23,237 bases of DNA from the NCBI GenBank assembly GCA_027296525.1, contig JAPUJA010000180.1, positions 1-23,237 on the forward strand, written 5' to 3'. This DNA is from Pseudomonadota bacterium (GTDB taxonomy: Bacteria; Pseudomonadota; Alphaproteobacteria; UBA828; JAPUJA01). The notes under the pieces were generated by a model, which worked only from the letters and a program-made list of their open reading frames with translations, had not been told where the DNA came from and did not search any database. Shown in pieces: positions 1 through 6,024 of this stretch (its first letter is position 1; every line of letters begins with the position of its first letter). Position numbers and translations under genes: made by a program.

Positions 1-214
1 GGGCTGCGTCTCGGAAGCCGCTCATTGGTCCGAAAGTCGTTCCGGACCGCCCGTGCGGAAAGCCCTGAGGGTGGGGGGCACGCTGGACGGGCTGCCCGCA
101 CCGTTGGGCGGTACCGGCCAACCTCAGAGTTCGAAATCCCGCGGGGAGGCTAAGGAGTCTCGAACGGCTTCGAGGTTGGAAGTGGGTGCGGGCGAGGGAA
201 GACCCGCAACCCAT
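1..214 (+). other. Unassigned segment rich in stem-loops, possible structured RNA cut by the left edge
   Basis: No convincing protein is encoded here; the short open frames have no recognisable features. Several perfect or near-perfect helices can be drawn on the plus strand: 27-32 with 43-48, 49-54 with 87-92, 103-107 with 118-122, 122-125 with 146-149, 159-164 with 169-174 (loop CGGC), and a long one 183-192 with 203-213 (one bulged A). I compared it by eye with tmRNA, RNase P RNA, 6S, SRP RNA and common riboswitches and found none of their diagnostic motifs. GC-rich DNA forms chance stems, so an RNA gene is only inferred, and the strand is uncertain. Confidence 0.25.
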
Positions 215-381
215 GATGAGATACTGGTCAGGGCCTGTGGCTTTTCTATGGCGATTTCCGGTATTTTTTCGCCTTAATTGCCGAGCCCCATCAACATTTC
301 TTGATCTCTTCTATCTTGTGTCGAAACACGGGGTTAATGCGTCAAGTCCCCGGTTGCCTTTTGCTTGGCGCGAATGATTAA
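215..381. other. Intergenic region upstream of the Sel1 gene, no clear element
   Basis: This stretch is more AT-rich than its surroundings, as expected for a promoter region, with T-rich runs around 263-320. I could not find a convincing -35/-10 pair at proper spacing. A small GTGT-CGAA-ACAC hairpin lies around 317-328. No gene is supported. Confidence 0.3.
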
Positions 382-993
382 ATGGCGCTCATGGGACGAC
401 CATCCTGGTTGGCGGCTTTCCTTCTCCCGGTCCTGCTCCTGGTGGCTGGGCCCCAGGCGCGCGCGGCCAATTTCGCCGAGGGCGTGGCCGCCTATGACGG
501 TGGTGACTATCAGACGGCGGTCGATATTTGGCGTCCGCTCGCCGATGAGGGTGACGCGAAGGCGCAACTCGCGGTGGCGAGCATCTACCATTTCGGCGAG
601 GGCCTGCCCCAGAACGACCGGCTCGCCGCGATGTATTATCGCGCCGCCGCCGAACAGGGCGAGCGCGTCGCCCAGGTCATTCTGGCGGATTTCTACATGG
701 CCGGCCGGGGTATTCCGCGCGATGTCGTCGGCGCCTATCTCTGGTACGACCAAGCCGCGCGCCAGGGCGACGAGCGGGCCGCGAGCGCGCGCGACGACCT
801 GATCGCGCTCATGACCGGGGCGCAGTTTAACTGGGCCCAAAGCCTTTCCGAAAATTGGGAACCCATCCCCGGCTTCATACCGACGGCCACCTGCAGCTGC
901 TCGCTCCGCAAGGCGAGCCGCTGGCGCGACTTTGACTTCCCGGAAGACTGGGAATTCCCGGAGGACCAGCCGAAGGCCGCCGAAACACCCTGA
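382..993 (+). CDS. Exported Sel1-repeat (TPR-like) protein
   Basis: The 203-residue product begins with a typical signal peptide: a short charged start, a Leu/Val-rich core at about residues 10-22, and an A-R-A site near residue 28, so it is probably periplasmic. Two Sel1-type helical repeats follow at about 59-94 and 95-130, recognisable by AQLAVASIYHFGEGLPQ and the parallel AQVILADFYMAGRGIPR. Sel1 repeats are protein-interaction scaffolds, so a binding partner rather than a reaction is expected. The tail is unusual: a Cys-X-Cys at 171-173 and an acidic, aromatic end (DFDFPEDWEFPED). A second in-frame ATG lies at 391; neither start has a strong ribosome site. It converges on the agmatinase gene. 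The family call is firm; the role is unknown. Confidence 0.85.
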   Translation: MALMGRPSWLAAFLLPVLLLVAGPQARAANFAEGVAAYDGGDYQTAVDIWRPLADEGDAKAQLAVASIYHFGEGLPQNDRLAAMYYRAAAEQGERVAQVILADFYMAGRGIPRDVVGAYLWYDQAARQGDERAASARDDLIALMTGAQFNWAQSLSENWEPIPGFIPTATCSCSLRKASRWRDFDFPEDWEFPEDQPKAAETP

Positions 994-1002
994 GGCACGC
1001 GA

Positions 1003-1029
1003 GGGGACCGGCCTCATGAGCCGGTCTTC
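1003..1029. terminator. Stem-loop between convergent genes, likely bidirectional terminator
   Basis: A perfect 7-bp stem, GACCGGC (1006-1012) with GCCGGTC (1020-1026), can be extended by weaker pairs and is followed by TTCCCCC. It sits between the convergent Sel1 and agmatinase genes. There is no proper U-tract in either direction, so termination is inferred from position and structure. Confidence 0.45.
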
Positions 1030-1063
1030 CCCCGGCAGGTTGCCGTCCTGAAAGGGAGGGCGC

Positions 1064-2011
1064 CTAGCCTTTCTTCCTGGCGAGCAGGACGAGATATTCG
1101 AGGGCGATACTCGCCCCGGCGAGCGCGGTGATTTCACCGCTGTCGTAGATCGGCGCGACCTCGACCAGATCCATGCCGACGAAATCGATCGCACCAAGGC
1201 CGCGCATGAGGCTGAGCGCCTGGGCCGTCGACAAGCCCCCGCAGACGGGCGTGCCCGTGCCCGGCGCGAAGCTCGGATCGAGGCAGTCGATGTCGAAGGT
1301 GAGATAGGCCTTGCTCCCGCCGACGATACGCTCGATCTCGGAAAGCGCGGCGCCCGTGCCGTTCTCATGCACCCAATCGGCCCCGAGGATCGTGAACCCG
1401 TGGGTTTCGTCGTTATGGGTGCGGATGCCGAGCTGAACCGAGCGCGCGGGATCGATGAGTCCTTCCTCGGCCGCGTGGAAGAACATCGTCCCGTGATCGA
1501 CCCGCTTGCCGTCTTCACGCCAGCTGTCCGGATGGGCGTCGAAGTGAACGAGCGCGAGCGGTCCATGTTTGGCGCAATGGGCGCGAAGCAGCGGATAGCT
1601 GACGAAGTGATCGCCCCCAAGACTCAAGAGTGACGCGCCCGCCTCGATGATCGTCTTCGCGTGAGCCTCGATCGCCTCGACGATCCCGTCGGGCCTGCCG
1701 AAATCGAAATAGCAGTCGCCATAGTCGATCACGGCCAAACGTTCGAACGGGTCCAGACCTGTCGGCCAGCACGCTCCTCTCCAGGCAAGGTTAACTGAGG
1801 CCGCCCGGATGCCGGCGGGTCCGAAACGGGCGCCCGGGCGATTGCTCGTCGCGAGATCGAGCGGCAGGCCGGTGACGGCGACATCGACGCCGTCGAGCTC
1901 GTGCGTGTACTTGCGGCGCATGAAGCTGAGCGCGCCGGCATAGCTCGGTTCCTCCCGGATGCCGTAAAGGCTGGTCGCCGTGAAGGCGTGATCCGTTCGC
2001 GAATCGGACAT
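1064..2011 (-). CDS. speB: Agmatinase (ureohydrolase family)
   Basis: The enzyme hydrolyses agmatine to putrescine and urea in the cytoplasm, the second step of the arginine-decarboxylase route to polyamines. With the start at 2011 the protein has 315 residues, close to the family norm. The binuclear Mn site is complete: GGDHF (132-136), DAHPD (158-162) and TFDIDCLDP (Asp240, Asp242), followed by APGTGTP. The whole chain, including NLAWRG and the GMDLVEVAPIYD segment, closely resembles E. coli SpeB from memory. I chose 2011 because AGAGGG lies 6 nt upstream (2018-2023) and the peptide starts MSDSRT; the frame stays open to 2038. Related guanidino-acid hydrolases cannot be fully excluded. No speA is in the window. 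Confidence 0.9.
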   Translation of the reverse strand: MSDSRTDHAFTATSLYGIREEPSYAGALSFMRRKYTHELDGVDVAVTGLPLDLATSNRPGARFGPAGIRAASVNLAWRGACWPTGLDPFERLAVIDYGDCYFDFGRPDGIVEAIEAHAKTIIEAGASLLSLGGDHFVSYPLLRAHCAKHGPLALVHFDAHPDSWREDGKRVDHGTMFFHAAEEGLIDPARSVQLGIRTHNDETHGFTILGADWVHENGTGAALSEIERIVGGSKAYLTFDIDCLDPSFAPGTGTPVCGGLSTAQALSLMRGLGAIDFVGMDLVEVAPIYDSGEITALAGASIALEYLVLLARKKG

Positions 2012-2017
2012 GCTCGA

Positions 2018-2023
2018 CCCTCT
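2018..2023 (-). promoter_or_regulatory. Shine-Dalgarno site fixing the agmatinase start
   Basis: AGAGGG on the minus strand lies 6 nt before the ATG at 2011-2009. It favours this start over the longer frame beginning at 2038. Confidence 0.6.
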
Positions 2024-2117
2024 GTGAACCAACGGCACAATATCGCCGCCGGACCGCCGTTCAAGCGGTTTCCTGCGAACGAGTACTCGAAGAGAGTCGC
2101 TTCACGCCTCGGAAAAG

Positions 2118-2194
2118 TGGCGCGCCCGAAGGGAGTCGAACCCCCAACCTCCAGATCCGTAGTCTGGCGCTCTATCCAATTGAGCTACGGGCGC
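2118..2194 (-). tRNA. tRNA-Arg, anticodon ACG, CCA encoded
   Basis: On the minus strand the cloverleaf is complete: acceptor GCGCCCG (from 2194) pairs with CGGGCGC, the D-arm has GCTC/GAGC, the anticodon stem is CCAGA/TCTGG with loop CTACGGA, and the T-loop is TTCGACT. The T-stem contains two G-U pairs. The anticodon ACG (2160-2158) reads CGN arginine codons after A34 is converted to inosine by TadA (known biology). The discriminator G is followed by CCA at 2120-2118, so the 3' end is encoded. Length is 77 nt including CCA. It lies downstream of nothing obvious and is divergent from the lipoprotein gene. Confidence 0.97.
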
Positions 2195-2500
2195 AAGGGA
2201 GAAATTCCGGTTTTCGGAGCGAGTTCCATGCTCACTCGAGGATGCCGGAACCTACTCAAATCCCTGGTAGGTGGCAAGGCCACCCGGTTCGGTCCGCCCC
2301 GACGACGCCGCCCGGGCGGCGGCGCGGCCAGGAAGTGCGCCATTCTCCTGGCCTTCCGGGAAAAGCGGCTTGTGGCGGCGAAACCCTTTGAGTACACTGC
2401 CGCACTCCAGGGAGGCGGCAAGACGGTCGAAATTTCCCGTCGTTTCGATATTTTGTGTAGCTTGTCTTCGTCGAGAAAACACCGGGGGGACAAACGGGAC
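2195..2500. other. 306-bp spacer with tandem inverted repeats upstream of the lipoprotein gene
   Basis: No gene is supported. The spacer should hold the tRNA promoter (minus) and the lipoprotein promoter (plus), but I found no clear -35/-10 pair for either. It contains a 5-bp hairpin (2220-2224 with 2234-2238), a 16-bp perfect palindrome centred at 2313/2314 (2306-2321), and a perfect 8-bp inverted repeat GGCCAGGA (2326-2333) with TCCTGGCC (2346-2353). A G-rich ribosome site (GGGGGGA, 2484-2490) precedes the lipoprotein ATG. Confidence 0.4.
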
Positions 2501-3679
2501 ATGGCGCGCTACCGTTGGGTTGCGACGGCATTGGTCGGAGCGCTGCTGGTTGGCGGCTGCTCCACCATCGAGGATATTTTTCCGGGGCTCGCCGACGAGG
2601 ATGAGCCCGTCGTCTACACCGAATCGATCCCGCCGGGCCCCTCGGAAAGCTACACGAGCCCGACGGTTTCGCCTGGAACCACCTACGCCGAGACGCCCAC
2701 CTACACCCAGCCCGTTACCTATGCGGGCGAACCGACGGTTCCGATGGGCACGCCCACGGGCACCTTCGTCGGCCAAAAGGTGCAGGAGATCCTCCACGGG
2801 CTCAATTCGCTCAAATCGACGATCGCCACCCGTCGGAATCATTACCAGCAGCAACGCGACATCTCGCGCCGGGATTCGCAGGCCTATTACGCCACGATCG
2901 CGGCGATCAACGCCCGCCTGCAGCTCGGCACGACACCCGGAAACCCGGTGCTCATCAGCCAATGGAACGCGGCCCAGAGCGAGCTCGACCGGGTCATGGC
3001 GGACATCGCCACGCTCAATACGCTCAGCAATCAGGTCGCCTCCGACTCGGCGATAGCCGCCTTTCTCTGGGAGTCGGTCAACGCGGCCTACGGGCTGCAA
3101 GGCGCGATCGACGAGGATCATCGTCAGCTCGCCGTCATCGAGGACGAGATCAACCGCACAGTCGTCTCGATCGATCGCCTGCTCAACGGCGTGAACGGGA
3201 CGATCCGCCGCTACACCAATTACATCAACAACGAACGGCACAATCTCACGACGCTCTCGGTGGCGATCAAGAACGGCGAATATTTAGGCGCGAGCCTGTC
3301 GAACCGGGCATACGCCGCGGCCTACATACCGCCCGGAACGACGGCTCTGCTCGAATCGCCCCGCTTGGTGCTCGACGGGCGCCCGGCCCTCGTGATCATC
3401 CGCTTCGATCGACCCGACGTCGAATTCGAGAACGCGCTCTATAACGCGGTTTCGCGCGCGCTCGATCAACGTCCCGCGAGCAGCTTCGACATCGTCGCCG
3501 TGGCGCCCGCGCTCGGCAACCCGGCGGAGATCGCGCTCGGGGCGAATGCCGCCAAGCGGAACGCCCAAAAGGTCCTGCAGGTCTTGAGCGAGATGGGGCT
3601 GCCGAGCAGCCGGGTCAACCTCTCCTCGATCACCAGCCCGGACGCATTGACCAACGAAGTCCACGTCTACGTCCGCTGA
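2501..3679 (+). CDS. Lipoprotein with helical/coiled-coil middle and divergent OmpA-like C-terminus
   Basis: The 392-residue protein starts MARYRW, has a hydrophobic signal and a lipobox-like LVGGC ending at Cys20, so it is probably a lipid-anchored envelope protein. A Pro/Thr/Ser-rich linker spans about 35-85, then a long polar helical region (about 90-280, rich in Gln, Arg, Asn, Ile) that looks coiled-coil-like. The last 97 residues (ALVIIRF to HVYVR) follow the pattern of an OmpA-type peptidoglycan-binding fold: strand, helix, strand, then a helix NAQKVLQVLSEMGLPSSRV and final strand. The standard OmpA motif is not clear, so this is inference. The open frame runs back to 1901, but that part is antisense to the tRNA and speB and precedes a proper signal peptide, so I start at 2501. 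Confidence 0.75.
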   Translation: MARYRWVATALVGALLVGGCSTIEDIFPGLADEDEPVVYTESIPPGPSESYTSPTVSPGTTYAETPTYTQPVTYAGEPTVPMGTPTGTFVGQKVQEILHGLNSLKSTIATRRNHYQQQRDISRRDSQAYYATIAAINARLQLGTTPGNPVLISQWNAAQSELDRVMADIATLNTLSNQVASDSAIAAFLWESVNAAYGLQGAIDEDHRQLAVIEDEINRTVVSIDRLLNGVNGTIRRYTNYINNERHNLTTLSVAIKNGEYLGASLSNRAYAAAYIPPGTTALLESPRLVLDGRPALVIIRFDRPDVEFENALYNAVSRALDQRPASSFDIVAVAPALGNPAEIALGANAAKRNAQKVLQVLSEMGLPSSRVNLSSITSPDALTNEVHVYVR

Positions 3680-3698
3680 CCCGACGACTCGCCGCCGC

Positions 3699-3716
3699 GC
3701 CGCCTTCTCGGGCGGC
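3699..3716 (+). terminator. GC-rich hairpin after the lipoprotein gene, weak terminator candidate
   Basis: GCCGCC (3699-3704) pairs with GGCGGC (3711-3716) across a TTCTCG loop, 20 bp after the lipoprotein stop. No T-run follows, so factor-independent termination is doubtful. Confidence 0.25.
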
Positions 3717-3788
3717 CATCGGCAAGGCGCGCAGCTCCCGGCGTCCCCGCGAGCCCACCCGAAGCGGCGAAGGACGTATCCACACCCC

Positions 3789-5501
3789 ATGATCGGCTTC
3801 CTGCGGAACGCGATGGCCGCGGCCGCCCTCATCGCCCTCCTGCTCCCCGGGGCAACGGTGGCGGGCGGTGGCGAGGGCTCCGCCGATCGCCTGATGGTCG
3901 CGGCCGCCGACGAGCGGGCGGTCGAAGCCGGGCTCGAGCTCCTGCGGCGCGGCGGCAACGCGGTGGACGCGGCCGTCGCCGTGCAACTCGTGCTCAACCT
4001 GGTGGAGCCGCAGAATTCCGGCATCGGCGGCGGCGCCTTCATGCTTTTCTACGACGCCAAGGCCAAGAGCGTGGTTTCCTACGACGGCCGTGAAACGGCG
4101 CCCGCAGCGGCCGAGGGCGATCTCTTCCTCGAGGCCGACGGGACGCCGATGGCGTTTCTCGATGCCCTGGTGGGCGGGCGGGGCGTCGGCGTGCCCGGAA
4201 CGCTCCGCCTGCTCGAGCGCGCGCATCGCGAGCAGGGCCGCCTCCCCTGGACCGATCTGTTCGCTCCGGCGATCGCCTTGGCCGAGGACGGGTTCGCGAT
4301 CTCACCCGGGCTCGCCCGGTCGATCGCGAGGGCGCCGGAACTCGATCGCTACGGCCCCGCGCGCGGCTATTTCTTCGACCCGGAAGGCCGTCCCAAGGAA
4401 GCGGGCACGCGCCTCGTCAACGGCGCCTTCGCGACCACCCTCCGCCGGCTGGCCGCACAAGGAGCGGACGCCTTCTACCGGGGTGCGATCGCCGCCGAGA
4501 TCGCCGCCACGGTGCAGGGCGCGGCGGGCAATCCGGGCCTGATCACCGAAGCCGACATCGCGGCTTATGAGGCGAAACGCCGCGAGCCGGTATGCGCCGC
4601 CTATCGGGTGTGGACGGTATGCGGCATGGGCCCGCCGACATCGGGCGGTCTCACGACCCTCCAGATTCTCGGCATTCTTGAAAACTTCGAGCTCGCGCGC
4701 CTCGCCCCGGGCTCGCTCGAGGCGGTGCATCTGATCTCCGAAGCGAGCCGCCTGGCTTACGCCGATCGCGCCCGCTACATGGCCGATTCGGATTTCGTTT
4801 TGGTGCCCACGGAGGGACTCATCGACAAGACCTATCTGGCCGAGCGCGCGGCCCTCATCGGGATGGATAGGCGTATCGAATCGGTTGCGCCCGGCGATCC
4901 TCTCGGAGCCACCACCATCACCCGCGCGAGCTTCGAGCCGCTCGAGGCCATCTCCACGAGTCATTTCTCGATCGTCGACGCCGAGGGCAACGCGGTCGCG
5001 ATGACGAGCAGCATCGAGCAAGCCTTCGGCTCGCGCCTGATGGTGCAGGGCTTCCTCCTCAATCAACAGCTCACGGATTTTTCTTTTCGCCCCGAGGTCG
5101 ACGGCGTTCCGGTCGCCAACCGCGTCGAGGGCGGCAAACGTCCGCGCTCGTCCATGGCGCCAACGCTCGTGTTCGACGCCAACGGGGACCTCTTTCTCGT
5201 GGTCGGCTCGCCCGGCGGGCCGCTGATCATCGGCTATGTCGTTCAGACTCTCGTCGCGGTGCTCGATTGGGGCCTCGACATCCAAGCGGCGATCGCCCTT
5301 CCTCGGCATGTCGACTGGAGCGGTCCCATCGTGCTCGAGAAGAACAGCCCGCTCGAAGAGCTCGCGCCCGGCCTTCGATCGCTCGGCCACGACGTCAAAT
5401 TCAGCGAGTTTCACAGCGGGCTTCACGGCATCATGGTGACGCCGGAGGGGCTGATCGGCGGCGCCGATCCGCGAAAAGAAGGCGTCGCCCGCGGCGACTG
5501 A
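3789..5501 (+). CDS. ggt: Gamma-glutamyltransferase (glutathione hydrolase) precursor
   Basis: This periplasmic N-terminal-nucleophile hydrolase cleaves the gamma-glutamyl bond of glutathione and related peptides, and self-processes into two subunits. The 570-residue length is normal. A signal peptide covers about 1-25. GGNAVDAAVA and EPQNSGIGGGAF (large-subunit hallmarks) lie at about 54-84. The self-cleavage and catalytic Thr is Thr390 in STSHFSIVD; the usual motif is TTH, so the residue after it is Ser. Small-subunit motifs follow: LLNQQLTDFS, KRPRSSMAPT (substrate loop) and GSPGG (oxyanion). The start at 3789 gives the signal peptide, though its ribosome site (GAAGGA, about 14 nt away) is poor. 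Cephalosporin-acylase-type relatives are an alternative, but the motifs favour GGT. Confidence 0.93.
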   Translation: MIGFLRNAMAAAALIALLLPGATVAGGGEGSADRLMVAAADERAVEAGLELLRRGGNAVDAAVAVQLVLNLVEPQNSGIGGGAFMLFYDAKAKSVVSYDGRETAPAAAEGDLFLEADGTPMAFLDALVGGRGVGVPGTLRLLERAHREQGRLPWTDLFAPAIALAEDGFAISPGLARSIARAPELDRYGPARGYFFDPEGRPKEAGTRLVNGAFATTLRRLAAQGADAFYRGAIAAEIAATVQGAAGNPGLITEADIAAYEAKRREPVCAAYRVWTVCGMGPPTSGGLTTLQILGILENFELARLAPGSLEAVHLISEASRLAYADRARYMADSDFVLVPTEGLIDKTYLAERAALIGMDRRIESVAPGDPLGATTITRASFEPLEAISTSHFSIVDAEGNAVAMTSSIEQAFGSRLMVQGFLLNQQLTDFSFRPEVDGVPVANRVEGGKRPRSSMAPTLVFDANGDLFLVVGSPGGPLIIGYVVQTLVAVLDWGLDIQAAIALPRHVDWSGPIVLEKNSPLEELAPGLRSLGHDVKFSEFHSGLHGIMVTPEGLIGGADPRKEGVARGD

Positions 5502-5506
5502 CCGGC

Positions 5507-5531
5507 GCCGGGCGAGCGTCACGCTCCCGGC
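5507..5531. terminator. Strong hairpin between convergent ggt and the small membrane-protein gene
   Basis: GCCGGG (5507-5512) pairs with CCCGGC (5526-5531), and inside it AGCGT pairs with ACGCT around a tiny loop. It starts 6 bp after the ggt stop. No T-run is present; function as a shared terminator is inferred. Confidence 0.45.
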
Positions 5532-5588
5532 ACATCCGAAGACGGCCTTTTCGACCGACTCGACGGCCGGGATCGGCCGCGAGCGGCC

Positions 5589-5930
5589 TCAGAAATCGAG
5601 AATCGAGCTGTAGGCGAGCACGCCGATCAACGCGATGGTCAAGAAGGTCGTCGCACAGAAACCGCTGAAGACAATGTTACCGGGCGTCCAGAACGGATAA
5701 TGGGTGCGGTCATTCTTGCGTCGAGCCGGGCGCCGCCGTTCGGGCGCCGCGGCGATGTTGACATAGAAACGCCAGAAGACGAGCGGGACGCTCAGCCGAA
5801 TATCGATCGTCGGATTGTTTTTCGTACGCTCGGACAGACGCTCGAGCGTCTTCGCGACCGCCTCGGGCCTGTCCCCTTCCGGGACCCCCGGGGACAACCG
5901 ATCGCCGACATACGCTTCACCTGTGGCCAT
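5589..5930 (-). CDS. Small one-TM membrane protein of unknown function
   Basis: I cannot assign a known function. The 113-residue product has a polar N-terminal half with a helix ERLSERTKNNPTIDIRLS, then SVPLVFWRFYVNIAAAPERRRPARRKNDR, written here only in part: a short amphipathic stretch followed by a strongly basic segment at about 67-77. One transmembrane helix at about 88-108 (FCATTFLTIALIGVLAY) ends three residues or so before the C-terminus. By the positive-inside rule the N-terminal part should be cytoplasmic. I start at ATG 5930, preceded by GGGGTGGAG; an in-frame GTG at 5939 is possible. It lies 91 bp after the histidine kinase stop on the same strand, with a CtrA-like site in the gap, so it may have its own promoter. 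Confidence 0.7.
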   Translation of the reverse strand: MATGEAYVGDRLSPGVPEGDRPEAVAKTLERLSERTKNNPTIDIRLSVPLVFWRFYVNIAAAPERRRPARRKNDRTHYPFWTPGNIVFSGFCATTFLTIALIGVLAYSSILDF

Positions 5931-5992
5931 GAGCTCCACCCCATTGCAAGCTTGGCTTCACCAAACGTCATGAGAGGCTAGCGCCCCGGAAA

Positions 5993-6008
5993 TTAACGGA
6001 TCGTTAAC
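5993..6008 (+). promoter_or_regulatory. CtrA-like binding site (TTAA-N7-TTAAC)
   Basis: The plus strand reads TTAA, seven bases (CGGATCG), TTAAC, an exact match to the consensus recognised by the alphaproteobacterial response regulator CtrA. It is also a dyad (TTAACG with CGTTAA around GAT). It lies about 62 bp upstream of the start of the small membrane-protein gene (minus) and just after the kinase stop. AT-rich composition here stands out from the GC-rich surroundings. Binding is inferred; no regulator gene is in the window. Confidence 0.5.
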
Positions 6009-6024
6009 GTAAACAAGAGGTTTA
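6009..6024. terminator. AT-rich dyad overlapping the histidine kinase stop codon
   Basis: GTAAAC (6009-6014) and GTTTAC (6019-6024) form an inverted repeat with loop AAGAG, covering the TAA stop of the kinase. It abuts the CtrA-like box. It could be a weak terminator or a second regulator-binding dyad; the sequence does not decide. Confidence 0.3.

Noticed and set aside
1901..2500. Long N-terminal extension of the lipoprotein frame (open from 1901)
   Set aside because: It is antisense to speB and to the tRNA-Arg gene and lies before a proper signal peptide and lipobox; the GC-rich background keeps such frames open.
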